64,000 nucleotides of DNA from Obelidium mucronatum (taxonomy: Eukaryota; Chytridiomycota; Chytridiomycetes; Chytridiales; Chytriomycetaceae): assembly GCA_025765595.1 (NCBI GenBank), contig JAIVFH010000131.1, positions 19,278-83,277 of the forward strand, read 5' to 3'. Each line of letters begins with the position of its first letter. The stretch's first letter is position 1. Positions 21,273 through 33,176 of this stretch are shown piece after piece. A model generated the notes under the pieces. The model searched no databases and was not told the DNA's origin. It worked only from the letters and a program-made list of their open reading frames with translations. A program made the translations under genes and the position numbers.

Positions 21273-21733
21273 AAATTCAAATAGCGCTCGATTTTTTGCG
21301 AGCCAACCCATTTGCGCGTAGCCCTGCCGTCGGCCACCACCCTTTGCAGCACCACCAGCCTTCCACCAATCGATAGATCAAAATATTGGCAACGCATTGA
21401 TATGATGAACCTAACGCATTCTATTTTTAGGTTGGCAACAGACCGTCTTATCAAGCAACCTCTCGAAAACCAACCATCGGCGAGAAACGTCTGTATGAAA
21501 CTTTCAATAGAGACTCGATGATTCCTGAACTGTTTTTCATGAATTGACTGAAGGCGTTCCTTAGTCAGGTAGAGCATTGAGGAGGAGTAGTTGAAAGAGG
21601 TGATGCCGAGACGACTGCAGTCGCTTCCGTTGCAAGCAAGATTCATCGCAACTGTGTTTATAGGTGAAAGAACGTATTTCTTCAAAAAAAATATCGAAAA
21701 AAAACGTTGGAAAAGGCTGACGAAAAATGCCAC
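21267..21733 (-). pseudogene. Possible ORF cut by the transposon, unknown product
   Basis: The minus strand is open from 21733 into the transposon end. The most plausible start is MNLACNGSDCSRLG, and the frame runs through FNYSSSMLYLTKERLQSI up to ERYLNFAL at the target duplication. If the transposon is removed, the frame continues only three codons on the other side before a stop. No similarity was recognised and base composition is not strongly coding. Confidence 0.25.
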
Positions 21734-21903
21734 ACTTTTTTATCCCCACAGACAAAGTGTTGAAATATGAGAAACCCTAATTGACAAAACAAAAACAGCA
21801 CGTCCCAATACCATCCTCGCAGCTTCATTTTATTTGTTGCTTCAAAATTGTTTATAAAGTCACCCTGAATTTAAAAATAGAAATTCGTGCCCCCAAAAAA
21901 AAC

Positions 21904-22812
21904 ATGGATGCTCTTGTTCAACAACTGATTGCCGTCGAGAAAAAGATTGAAGACCTCGTCAAGAAACAGACTCTCTTGCAGAAGAATGACCATCACGGAA
22001 CTATTACGGATGAAGAGGATATCGAGCTGGCTGTCATTGACAAGTTACTCGAGAAACTGGACCAGCAACGAAAGGATTACCTTGGACTCATCCAGCTCGC
22101 CATGAAGGAGGAACCTCCAGTTACCAAGTCATTCTCTGAAGCCGACAGCGAATGGATTCAAGCAGTCACTGGAGTCAAAACCACGCCATATCGAAAGTGG
22201 ACCGGGTACATTATCGACGTTAATATCCAACCACGGCCTGGCTTCCAAACGAAATTTGAAGAAGTAGCCAGAGCTTTCCATCAGCTAAATGAAGCCGGTC
22301 GTCGTATTTTCCTCAACCTCTTTCTCAGTGATATCATTCTTCGCGAAGAGTTTGGTGGTGCTCTACCCATCTTTCCGGAACTGCAAGTGACAGTGGTGGA
22401 AACGAATGGTCCAAAGAAACGCAAGCTAAATGGAATAATGGATTACACTGTTGGATTCGGAAAAGGAAAAGATATCTTCGATAATACGATTCCGCAGGAA
22501 GTTCATCTGGTTGCAGTGGAAGCAAAGACAAGCATCGGTGAACAAGACCTGTGGCAATGTGTCGCAGAAGCCGCATGTTTATGCAAGACTCGAGTGGATG
22601 CTGGAAAGGCAAATAAGCGCGTCTGGGGAATCCTCTCTAATGCAAAACAATGGCAGTTCGTTCTTATCGATGAAGATGGACTTTTGTGGCAAAGTGAAGA
22701 ATTCCTATTGGACCTTCGTTCTTATGACGAATCGAAGGTGTTGCAGGTGTACCGCATTGTGCATTACATTGTGAAATGTTGTCATGGTACCCCACCCCCA
22801 TCTCATCCGTGA
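21904..22812 (+). CDS. PD-(D/E)XK nuclease-fold protein (Crinkler-type)
   Basis: 302 residues from ATG at 21904, no intron. The first 60 residues form a coiled coil (IAVEKKIEDLVKKQTLLQK). The C-terminal 170 residues fit the restriction-endonuclease fold of Crinkler effectors: D180 in GIMDYTVGFG, then VAVEAKT with E206 and K208, and a downstream Gln (LWQCVAEAA, about 218). A strand-rich end follows (VWGILSNAKQWQFVLIDEDG). All expected catalytic residues are present, so metal-dependent nuclease activity is plausible. There is no signal peptide or recognisable Crinkler header. The gene is compact and flanked by the transposon and Utp10, in an island with other nuclease and kinase genes. Confidence 0.75.
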   Translation: MDALVQQLIAVEKKIEDLVKKQTLLQKNDHHGTITDEEDIELAVIDKLLEKLDQQRKDYLGLIQLAMKEEPPVTKSFSEADSEWIQAVTGVKTTPYRKWTGYIIDVNIQPRPGFQTKFEEVARAFHQLNEAGRRIFLNLFLSDIILREEFGGALPIFPELQVTVVETNGPKKRKLNGIMDYTVGFGKGKDIFDNTIPQEVHLVAVEAKTSIGEQDLWQCVAEAACLCKTRVDAGKANKRVWGILSNAKQWQFVLIDEDGLLWQSEEFLLDLRSYDESKVLQVYRIVHYIVKCCHGTPPPSHP

Positions 22813-22942
22813 CACTGTTCTTAAAAACATTTATTTTAGCAGCATTATGTTATAGTAAATTTTATCTAAATATATGCATAACTTCATATTCTTGCCAGTT
22901 ACCATGGCCCGATTCATTTATTAATTTGGTCCGTTTACTTCA

Positions 22943-23803
22943 TCAAGCAAAATAAGAATTCAAGTCCTCTCCCAAATGCTTCTGAATCTCCGCAGTTAAT
23001 TCTTGGCAGGCAATCTGGACTCTCTCATCCCCATCTTCCATCAACTCAGCAATCGTTGGTACAGTCTCAGGAAGAAGAATCAAAAACTCTTCACCCAATT
23101 GAACATAGAATTCTTGAAGTGCCTTGACCGTAACAATGCGACACTAAAAAGAAAAAACCCTTCAAGTCAGAAACAGCAAACAAACTTTTGGCACACACAC
23201 ACAAAAAAAAAGTTGTCTCACTCACCATAACATCATCATTTCTCGACTTTTTCATAACCTCCTTATTCAAAATCTTCCACATTGGTTCCTTGGCGATATT
23301 AACAGCCAACAACCCAATCGTGGGCACAACATGACGCGTCATTTGATTCAAATAACTCTTTCCATGAACAGAAACTAAATCAATCTGGCCCGTCAAACAC
23401 TTGCTCAACTTGTTGAACACTTCTTCAGTCACAGGTCCCGAAGAATACTGCAAGAACTTGTGTAACGAGCTCACAATCAATTCCCACCGCTTGTCCACGG
23501 TTCCTCCTTCCAATGTGGGGACAGTGCCTTTGAATGAATTCAGCAGGTCGATGGAGTGGTCGATTAAGTGCAACACGTAAGGGGAGAAGATTGTCTTGAG
23601 CTTGTCGAGGAGGTTGACGATGAGGCGGTACAAGAATAAAATGTTTTCAGTGTTTGAGGTAGTTTCTGCTGTGGCGCTGTTGAAAGCCCAGTCCACAATC
23701 TTGAAGAACAGTGGCTTGAAGTGAGATTCATTCAATCTGAGAACGAGTTGCAAGAATGCCGAGATGATTGCTCCTTCCACTTTCTCGATATCCTGAGTGA
23801 AAT

Positions 23804-23864
<61 letters not shown>

Positions 23865-26800
23865 GCCAAACAAAGTAATAACAACAAGTTAAAACTGAAG
23901 GTTACTCACCGACTCAGAATACTTTGCATGATACTTTTTACGAAACTCAAAACTAGACAAAAAGAACTTGACCAAATCATTCATAAACACAGTCAAATCC
24001 CCCTTCTCCATATTCGAAATCGTCATGCTCGAGACTTCAAACAATTCCAACGTGGCAGCAGCACCCAGCTTAAAGCACGGGACTACTTGAGTCGCAAGAA
24101 TAGGAATCAAAGTTCTCACTGGAATCTTTTTGGAAATGTTGCTTGAAATATCGCGTTTCGTGTTGCGAAACTGTATGGGTTTTTGACAAGACAGAAATGA
24201 ATACCACATAACAAAAAAAAAACAAACACCAACAAACCTTATTCAACACCTCCTTCCCACCAGTCAATCTATCATACGGCAAAAACATGCATTGAAGAAT
24301 CTCGGCAACAAAAGGACTCAAAAACTGTGGCATCACAGAAATGGCCAAATCGGCACACCCCAAAGCCGTCACACAAAGCTGATCCACCGCCAAGCTCTCA
24401 CCCAGATCCTTCAACACCTTGAAAACAGTAGTCATGATTTTCTTAATGTATGGAATAAGACGAGGACCCAGTGTAGAACTAATTTTAAAAAAAAAAGAAT
24501 AATTAAAAAAAACACACAACCCAGCCCAAAAAAAAAAAAAAATGAAGCTTACATGCACGATCCAATACACTCCAAAGCCGCCAACTGAATCTGCCGACTC
24601 TCACTCCCCAAAATCCCATCCTCCGTCAAAACCGGCAAAACCGCCGCAAACACTTGCGGCTCCACCCCCGAAAACTTTTCCAACATTGACTTGACACACT
24701 CAAACGCCGACAACTTTAACGAAATATTCTCAGTCGACGATTCACCCTCCCCAACTGCCACACAAAGAGTCGTAAACACAGAGTTGATGACTTGGCTGTT
24801 TTGTTTATACGTGGCTTCATCCACAACAGCCAACTTGTCCCGCGTCAAGTCTGTCACCCGGATGCGAATCGACACGTCTTGGTGCTCCAGAAGCGATAAG
24901 GCTAATTCAAAGAAGCTTGTGAAGGACATTAGTTGGTTCAAGTGAGACAAGATGGAGTTGAGTCTCTTTGAAAGGGATCTGTAAAAGTTGTTTTTCGATT
25001 CCACTTGTTGTTGTAACAGTGGCTTGGTTCCCAGAGTCTCCACGATAATCACCAAGGTGGTTTGGAAAATTGCGTGGTAGAGTGAATCCTTCTCTTCCAA
25101 CACATCAGAGGCGGTGGCCGAGGTAGCTGGTTGATGCTTGTTCTTGCGTGGAATTTTGCTGTTGTTGTTGGATTCAACAACAAGAGCCCCCAAAACGTTA
25201 TTGACAAAGTCCAAACAAATCAGCTTAAAGTGCTTAATCTCATTCGAAGCAAAGCTACGGACATCCAACTGCACACTCCCAACAAGTTCCGAAATTGTCG
25301 CATCCGCGCCATCATTACTAACGACGGAAAGCTGCTCCACAGCCTCAGTAATCGCCACAACAGTCTTGATCTGCACCACAGACTCAAACTGATGCACAAG
25401 CGACAAACAAAACGGCGAAAGCGCTGCAATATCAGATGGATTGACCATAGCGATATCCGAAAACCGTTGCGAAGACTTGAGCAACAGCATCATAATCACA
25501 GAGTCCAAAAACTCAACGGGACCCAAAGTGGACACGAGAATTGTAAACAGGCGCAAGCGGCGGTGTTTGGGGATATGGAAGATGGAATCAATAAAGACTT
25601 CAATGATGGATTTGACGTCTAGTTTCTTGGTTGTGGATGATTTGGACTTTTTGATTAATGGGGGGATGATGGCTTCCAAGGTTTGTTGGATCACGTGGAA
25701 TGAGTAGTCGTCGTCGCGGCGGAGGACGTTGGCGCCCATAAATGTGAAGATGGGGACAACGTTGAGCAGAACAGTGTTGGGGTACACATCAGCAAGCTCG
25801 GCCAACAACAAGAGCGCTTCATTGTGAGTCTGAGGGTTATCAGAAACTGCGAAGAAAAAAGTTAAATCAACAATCTTTTTCCCACACATGTACAAAAAAA
25901 CTAAAGCCAGAAAACAAACCTCGGATACAAGAAACAATCAAATCCACACGAATAATACTCTCATCCACCGTCGCCCCAACCTCCTTCAAGCTCTTGATAA
26001 TGTTCAACTTTGCTGTAATCAAAAGCTGCTTCATATACTCCAACGAAACAGGAATCCGAGAACCATCCAACGGCAAAACAAACCCAAGCAATTCAAACAG
26101 TGGTCCAATCAATTCACCTCTGTTTGTGATATTGGAAGTTGCATCCAATAATTCAAGAACAGTAATGAGTTCATTGACACCAGAGACAGATTCACTTCTA
26201 CAAACGAAATTAGAACACGCAAACAAAAACCAACAACGAACGGCCAAAAAAATAGCTCACCCATCAGATCTAGCCCTCTTGCCTCGCTGCTCCTCCACAT
26301 CCTCTGCTGCCCCACTAATCTCAGACTTACAAGCCAAAATCACAGTCAAAACAACATCCGCATTCACTTGAACAAGTTTAATAGTTTTTTTAGCTGCCAA
26401 AGCCACATTCTTTGAACCCATCGCGGATACTTGAACCAACGTGGCAAACAAGAGCGAATGATGGTTTACTACACTTGCGAACCAAGATTGATTGATTAAA
26501 CCAAGGACGTGGATGGATTCGCGGTCAACGTTTTCAGAAGCAGCAGAGGTAACTGTGGACGTTGCAAGGATTCTCAAAAAGAGACTCAAGAAGCGTCCAG
26601 ATCTGTATCCAAAAACAGTGTTGACATTGTTTGCGGCACTGAAGCAGTTCATCATTGCGAAACGGAGTGATAATTCGTCTTCAGAGCTGCACAGGTTGGC
26701 TTGCTCCCCGTTCCCGTACACTGTGTCAAACAGTGGTTGTAGGATCTTGACTTTCTGTGGAACGTGAACATTTTTCAAGGTGTTGAGGAGTTCGTATTTC

Positions 26801-29800
26801 TTGAGGTGGGTTGGTAAGGCAAGGACGGTTGTCAAGAGGAATGTGAGCACGTTTTCGGATTGGGTTTGATCCAAAACTGGAGATTTTTTGTTGAACAAAA
26901 TGTCCGACAGGCGACGATGGATGTAGGTTGAATCTGATACGAGTTCTTGGCTGGTTTCCAAAATGGAGGCGACAAATTTGTTGGTGAGGTCTGGAAGTAA
27001 AAACTTGACCTTGTCTGTAATGGAAATAAGGTTAGAGCCAAGAAAAGAGTTTGAAAAAAAAAAAAACTAAAATTACTTGAAGAAGCTCCAAAGAAGGTAT
27101 CAAACGCGAAAATCGCCGCTGCCGCCTTCTTGGAACCAGCAGTCGCAGCAGCTGCAACCACCGCCCCTTGAATCTGCTTGATAACTTTCAAGCACTTGAC
27201 AGCTTGCTCACGAATAACCTTGGACGGCCGCGTAAGAGCAACAAGCAACGAAGGAATCAACACTTGGTAATCACTTGGTGCCAACTTTGCCTCGACTTCG
27301 GCATTCAACAATACAGTCACCAACCGCAAACTCTGAGCTTGAGTTGTTTCAAGAACATCTGATGGAAAGTCAAAAAAAAAGGTCTTTTTAACAAGATTTC
27401 TCAAATAACCTCATTGCTAAACGACACAAACCTTTTGATAATGCCAAGTTGGTCAAAAACGGCAACGTGCGCTGCTTCAAGTATCCTTCAAAAAATGAAC
27501 CCAAAACACCCTGGATGCCCTTGACTTTACGGACAGACATCAAGATCTCAAAAGTCTCGCGTTCAACAGCGGCAATCTGATGCTCTGTAGATTCATCTGC
27601 TGTTGAAGCAGTCGTAGTTGCCAGTTTCTTCAAACGAGGCAACTGAGAAACCACGACAGACACACTGGACAAGACAAACACATTTTCCAAGTGTTGGAGC
27701 TCGCTTGGTTTCAACGACGGAAGAGAAGTCGGGAACGCAGTTGGAGTAAGCTCATCAAGAGCGCTGGAGCTGTTGAGAAGCAAGAATTCTTTGGCGTGCT
27801 TCAAAAGAGTTTGGGAAGCATTGAGCAAATGTTCACTGTATTGAGGGCTTTCCACGATTTTGGATAACACGGCCCAAGACAAAAGACGCGTTGTGGCGGT
27901 GCTGGGGCTGCTGTTCAAGATTTCTACAAGAGCATTGAAGGCTCGAGAGTCCTTGACAGCGTTGGCTGTAGAAGTGTTTTAAAAACTGTGGAATGGGCAA
28001 AAAGTTGGAAAAAAAAAAAAAAACAACAAACCTGCAATCAAGGCAACAATTCTTCCAGCGATATCATCCAAAATAGGATCCATATCCACAGCTTTGCCCT
28101 TGTGTGTCTTTTCCGCTTGTTGAATCTCTTTTGCCAACGCATCAGTTCCATCAAACAAGAGAGCAAACAAACTGCCATCCTTATCGCCGTTCGACTTTTT
28201 CATCTCCGCAACAACACCCGAAGCATACACAAACGCATTCACACTCTCTTTCCCCAACATGAAATAAGCCATCGCATAAACTTTGGCATCCGGATACTCC
28301 CTCCCAGCAAGCTGATCCAGCTTCAAAAGATGATTGAAAACAGCACGATAGTTTGACCGAGCGTTCTTGTTTGTCAAATGAGAAAGCTCATACAACGCCT
28401 TGACGCCTTGGCTTTCTGGAATGACCAAAAACTCAACAAGATTGGCGACACTGTTGACCACCAAGCTTCGGATTTTAGGGTTGTTGTCGGTCAAAGCGGA
28501 CGCCAATGCCTGGGGGATAAAGGCGAAATCTGATTCAGTGTCGAGGGATTTGGCGGTAATGTTTTGGGAGGAAATGATTTTGACTAGGCGTTCGTATCCG
28601 AGGAAGCGGATTTCATCGTCCGCGTGTTGGACACTGAGGTAGAGGGTTGTGTTGGTTTGCTTTACGGGTTCGTGGGCGGTGCCTACAAAGGCGGAACTGA
28701 TGAGTTCAAATAGTTGTTCGGCGCCAGCTTGTTGTTTGGTGGAAGCAGAGAGAGACGCAATGCTTGAATTGACAACAAGAGGGAATGATTTGGAGATGGA
28801 GACCAAAAGTTTCTTGAGGGCGACAACATCGGCTGGAGATGCAGTGGTGGCTGGGTTCATGTGAAGTGCGTCGTCCAAAATGAATCCACAGATTTTTTCC
28901 GCCAGTGGGGCAGTTAAAGTAAGAGTATGGATAAAGTCGGCGAATTCGGAATAAGTCGCTTTTCCAGCATGCTGCTGCTTTCTGAGTTGAAAGAAGGATG
29001 CGACAATAGCCAAAGTGAGGGCGTCTCCTTGATACAATCCCAATACTTCGGCCAGGGTCGCTCTCCAAAATGACGATTCCGACAATAACACTTCCAAAGA
29101 CTCTTCTGAAATTTTAGGACAGTTTTCTTGAACATCGTAGATGGAAACCAAGCAACACGCTGCAAACTTTCCCAAATCAGGCTTAGCACGATCAACAATA
29201 ACATCCGTCATGGCAACAATGACAGGAGCACTGAATTGAATATGGTTGGACAAGTGAGACATGACCATATACGCAGCCGCTTGAACGTTGCCGATTGGCA
29301 TGGCAGCCATAGCAAAAAGACAAGGCAAGACAATGCGCATCAAATCATCATTGAATTGAACAGTGGAAATGAATTCAATCATTGTTCCAGTAAAGAAGGA
29401 GCACAAGGACGCATTTGTTCCGTTTGGAATAATCATCTTCTCCATCATGTCGCAGATAAATTCAACGAGGGAAATGTCAATTTTGCAGCGCTGAACAAGA
29501 GTCGCACGATCCAACGGGACTTTCTTTTCCTTTTGAGCAGACAGCCAAGCCCAACGTGGTCTGTATTTTGATTGATTGTTTTTGGATTGATATGGGATGA
29601 TTCCGTTTACATAAAGACGACGCAAAAACTCACGGCAGTTTGATTGTAGACAGAATGCGGGCAAACTGCCACGTGTCGTGGAACGGCAGGGCGAGCCGCA
29701 AGAGCGTATCGATGTTGAACTCGTTGATGCTGAACACTGGCTGGTTAGCATGGATGACCAATCAAAGCCAAGACGACGCACCGGAAGCGCTTGATCAGCC

Positions 29801-30149
29801 ACTCGAGCGCCTTGAAGGCCGACGGGTGCAGCAGACGCGGGGCGGCCTGGGCGCAGAACTTTGCGACGAGGCTGTCGAGGGCGGCGTTCTCCGCGGCGGC
29901 GAGCAGCGCGCGGTCCTGGCGCTTCAGAGTTTCGGCGAACAGCGAGTCCGCGAACGGCGCGAACGCCGCGGCGTCGAGGCGCGCGAGTCCGGCGAGGCCG
30001 CTGCAGCCGATGGCGAAGAACGCGTCGAAGTCGAGGTCGTCCGTCTGCGCCGCCGTCTCGAACAGCAGCGACGCCACGCTGCGCCGCGTCTTGGCCGCCG
30101 GCGCCGCCGCGTGCGCGAGCTGCGCGAGCTGGTGCTGCAAAGTCGTCAT
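22943..30149 (-). CDS. UTP10: Utp10/HEATR1, U3 snoRNP (SSU processome) HEAT-repeat protein
   Basis: Large minus-strand gene in about 12 exons, start 30149, stop 22943. Utp10 is a nucleolar scaffold needed for 18S rRNA processing and rDNA transcription. The N-terminus is typical: MTTLQHQLAQLA, SLLFET…DLDFDAFFAIG, then ALEWLIKRFR followed after an intron by NEFNIDTLLRLALPFHDTWQFARIL. The centre is HEAT-like. The C-terminal domain carries KSYLNQMTRHVVPTIGLLAV and ends LMEDGDERVQIACQELTAEI, matching the BP28CT domain. Exon 1 (29782-30149) is extremely GC-rich compared with the rest. One intron holds a 56-A run. Approximate exons: 29740-29640, 29565-28035, 27960-27420, 27360-27080, 27000-26260, 26190-25920, 25850-24550, 24480-24240, 24180-23910, 23800-23225, 23145-22943. 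The exon 1/2 junction is uncertain. Confidence 0.85.
23806..23861. repeat. 56-bp poly(A) run in a Utp10 intron
   Basis: Unbroken A tract on the plus strand, that is poly(T) in the Utp10 transcript, close to the 3' splice site, so it may act as an extreme polypyrimidine tract. Length is uncertain in any assembly. Confidence 0.85.
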
Positions 30150-30207
30150 TCTTTTATTGATTTAGTAAAACAAAAAAGAAAGAAAAAAAAAAAAGAAAAA
30201 AAAAGAA

Positions 30208-30702
30208 ATGGCAAACCCGCGCGTGTTTTTCGGCATCACCGCCAACGGCGCCCCGCTCGGCCGCATCGTCATGGAGCTGCGCGCTGACGTCGTCCCAAAG
30301 ACTGCCGAGAACTTCCGCCAGCTTGTGACTGGCGAGGCCGGCTTCGGCTACAAGGGCTCCTCGTTCCACCGCGTCATCCCCGGCTTCATGTGCCAGGGCG
30401 GCGACTTCACAAACCACAACGGCACGGGCGGAAAGTCCATCTACGGCACAAAGTTTGCCGACGAGAACTTTACGCTGAAGCACACTGGTCCTGGCGTCTT
30501 GTCCATGGCGAATGCGGGCAGAAACACTAACGGTTCTCAGTTCTTCCTGTGCACTTCAAAGACCCCTTGGCTCGATGGCAAGCACGTTGTCTTTGGATCC
30601 GTCGTCGAGGGCTACGACGTGGTGCAGAAGATTGAAAGCTACGGATCGCAGAGCGGCGCAACAAAGGCAAAGATTGTCATTGCCGATTGCGGCCAACTCT
30701 AG
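30208..30702 (+). CDS. Cyclophilin A-type peptidyl-prolyl cis-trans isomerase
   Basis: Complete 164-residue single-domain cyclophilin, no intron and no signal peptide, so cytosolic. It catalyses proline isomerisation and is the cyclosporin target in fungi. Active-site residues are visible: [15 protein letters not shown] (Arg, Phe, Met, Gln), GTGGKSIYG, then [17 protein letters not shown] and [10 protein letters not shown] (Trp, His). The 5' half is GC-rich. It lies 58 bp from and divergent to Utp10, probably sharing a promoter. Confidence 0.95.
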   Translation: MANPRVFFGITANGAPLGRIVMELRADVVPKTAENFRQLVTGEAGFGYKGSSFHRVIPGFMCQGGDFTNHNGTGGKSIYGTKFADENFTLKHTGPGVLSMANAGRNTNGSQFFLCTSKTPWLDGKHVVFGSVVEGYDVVQKIESYGSQSGATKAKIVIADCGQL

Positions 30703-30715
30703 AGTGGTTCATCTG

Positions 30716-31616
30716 TTACTGAAAATAATAAAAGCAACACTTTTGGATTAAAACGTATCGATCGGCTTCAAACGATATGACGCGCAAGCGTCGTGAACAA
30801 GCATCACTCCTTCTCACGAATGCAATCGTTATGCAGAAATCGGCAACGGATGGGGCCAGAACTGTATCAATTGTTTCATCATTCACAAAAAACAACTCTC
30901 TGACCTGAACATTAAGGACGACTCTGCATTTCGTGGTCTCTTTCGGTAGTTCTTGTGGGTAACAGTCGCAGATAATGCATCCAATGCTATCAATCACCTT
31001 TCGTTAGTTCTGTCACAGGTTTTTCATTGGACGTATAGAGTATTTTAAGGGTATCCTTTTTCGAATCCCCGGACTTTTTTACATAGCCTCTCCAATACTG
31101 ATGGTAGTTCCTACCTTCATTCGTTTCGCATTCGAATCAGATGCTCCCTCCGGCGAAAAGATCCATAAACGTGAGGAGCCAATAACATATGACAAGCCTT
31201 CATTAAAGCCAAATGCCCCGCATCATTGAAATCGATATCTCCAACAAACTCGACACTCTTGGAACAAGAATCCGTATCCAACAAAGAGTTTTTTGGCGGC
31301 AAATTCTGATTTCTTTACATAACATAATCACGTTTTCCCAGCCAAGCTGGCGATACAACTCAGCACCGACTTCCGAGGCATACAAGGTAAGAATATAAAG
31401 CTCCTTTTTGCGTCCTCCAACTCTTTTCGCCATTTGCATTAGCTCCCGCGATGCAAGCCGTGTCGCCACCACCTCCGATCGCCCCTGGCTCGATACAGCG
31501 CGCACTGCCGAGGTTGATTTTCCGTAGATAAACTCGAACGGAAGATAAAAAAACCGGTGGCAACTGATGGATGTGATTTTGAAGTTGGAAGGGAATCCAA
31601 TGAGGATGCTAGCCAA
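30716..31616 (-). pseudogene. Decayed copy of the GNAT acetyltransferase gene at 33177-35692
   Basis: Pieces in three frames align in order with the intact gene. YASEVGAELYRQLGWENVIM matches the GNAT end GFPVYEKAGWRNIVMQ. HLALMKACHMLLAPHVYGSF matches HLAVLKACHSLLSVNIGGSF. QYWRGYV matches HYWKGYV. SIGCIICDCYPQEL with VQVRELFF matches VGYIICDLFKRDL with IQIRDLF. No start, no continuous frame and no N-terminal half. It is a partial duplicate about 2 kb from its parent. Confidence 0.75.
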
Positions 31617-31675
31617 GTCTTCGCCGCAGGAATTTATGGTTTTAAGAGTTCATGAACTTAGAAGGTGGATAAATT
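31610..31675 (+). pseudogene. Fragment resembling the 3' end of the neighbouring seven-TM receptor gene
   Basis: Encodes SSPQEFMVLRV followed by a charged tail, close to the receptor C-terminus SSSQGFMVLRV. Both DNA copies run on to GGTGGATAA. This suggests a tandem receptor duplicate of which only the tail remains, beside the acetyltransferase relic. Confidence 0.45.
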
Positions 31676-31755
31676 TATTTTATTTTATTTACAAGGATTT
31701 TGTGTTCAGCTTGGAGACTGGGTTGAACAGCCACGAATCCCACAATCACCAAACA

Positions 31756-32873
31756 ATGGGAGCCCCAGCTAAAAGCACTAGCAGGACCTCATTCCTGATA
31801 GATTACGCTTTCATTGTACCTCTTCTGGGTATTGGACTGATGCTCTCGCTTTGGATCCTTGTGACAATGGTCATTGGCCGCAAGCACTTTTCGGATCGAC
31901 TGTCACACTGCCTCTTTCTTCTAACATCTGGATACTTTCTGTGGCTGGCTGCTATTCTAGCGCTTTATCCAGTCAAAGCCGCGAAGGATGTGGAAGCTTG
32001 GAACTGGCCAATCCGCATCACTACCCTTTGTGAAGCCACTTTCTCACAAATCGTTCTAGCTGGAACTGTTTGTGTTGCGCTGGAGCGAAACTTCAAGTTT
32101 GTTTTATTTTGATTTCTCTTGGCAGTAGAATCTGATTTCAAAAAAATGTGCTCAAGGATTCGACAAGAAAGTGTCGAAGCCACAAGAAAATACTTTGTGA
32201 TTACTCTTGCCGTTGCCGCGACATTTGCTATCGCTTTCGCACCTATATATTTATCATCTGTTATAAGCGAATCTGGACGTCCCATGGATCATCCTCAATC
32301 GGAGATCTGGACCGTTTTGGCTACTCTCGATGGGGGAATCACTGGAACTACAACAGCCTGGCTTTATATCCGCACTTATTTCTATGCTAAAAAAGCATTG
32401 GCTATGCTTCCACCCGAAAAAGAAGCTCTGAGGATCAAGGCTGTATGTTATATGGGATAAATTGAGGTTTTCAGGTTTTTTTTGGAACTCACACATCCAA
32501 AAAAAAATTATTTCATTAGCAACGTACTGTCATGATGTATTGCGCGCTTATGGCTGCGACTTTGGTCATCTTTCTAGTTCCCGCAGCTGTTTTGGCTTCA
32601 ATTTATGACAATGAAGAACTGCTATCCATCATAACAACCATGATTGCTCTGGATGGAATCATCACCCCACTGTTGATTATATTCTTTATGCCAAATATCC
32701 GCCGATCCTTGTTGTCGTTTGGAAAAGGAGCTGCAGGAATGCAACCTCCGGTTCAAAGAAATGACGACACGCGTCCCAAAGTTGAAATCAAGAGAGATAC
32801 TGAATGTAATGCACCGGCTATAAATTCGTCAAGCCAAGGTTTTATGGTATTGAGAGTGAAAGAGGGTGGATAA
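31756..32873 (+). CDS. Seven-transmembrane receptor-like protein
   Basis: Start ATG 31756. Seven hydrophobic helices can be read: YAFIVPLLGIGLMLSLWILV, CLFLLTSGYFLWLAAILALY, the helix before CVALERNF (an ER motif like the GPCR D/ERY), YFVITLAVAATFAIAFAPIY, a helix around TTTAWLYIRTYFY, MMYCALMAATLVIFLVPAAV and MIALDGIITPLLIIFFM. A short basic and hydrophilic C-tail follows. Likely a plasma-membrane GPCR-type sensor; ligand unknown. The second intron is clear (32443-32519). The first is not: the best frame-keeping GT-AG (32072-32125) removes the ER motif, while splicing after it breaks the frame. So the first junction, or one base there, may be wrong. Confidence 0.65.
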
Positions 32874-33176
32874 TCTTGTTTTCATAAGATAATAAAACTC
32901 GCTGAGTAATTTGTGTTAATTGTGTGCTCAAGCGATGGGAACTCCTGGGTTAATATTGGATACAGCTCTCGCCATTATTCTTCAAAGGATTCTAACTTGG
33001 TCTCGAGTGATACAAGTTCCAGGTGATCGAGAAGGGCGGGGATGTCGTCTTTGGGCGTAAGTGGTGCAAAGGTGTATAAAATTTTCGGAAGGAAATTGGG
33101 CCTCGTTAACTTTATATTTGTTGTTTTAACTCTTCAAGAAATTGCCTCATGAAACACAACTTCTTTTTATTCATTT
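32874..33176. other. Intergenic between convergent genes
   Basis: 303 bp holding the two 3' ends. AATAAAAC at 32891 may be the receptor gene's polyadenylation signal. Nothing else is recognised. Confidence 0.4.

Noticed and set aside
29745..30149. First idea that 22943-30149 is the proteasome adaptor Ecm29
   Set aside because: The N-terminus (SLLFET, ALEWLIKRFR, NEFNIDTL) and the C-terminus (BP28CT-like LMEDGDERVQ) fit Utp10/HEATR1 instead.
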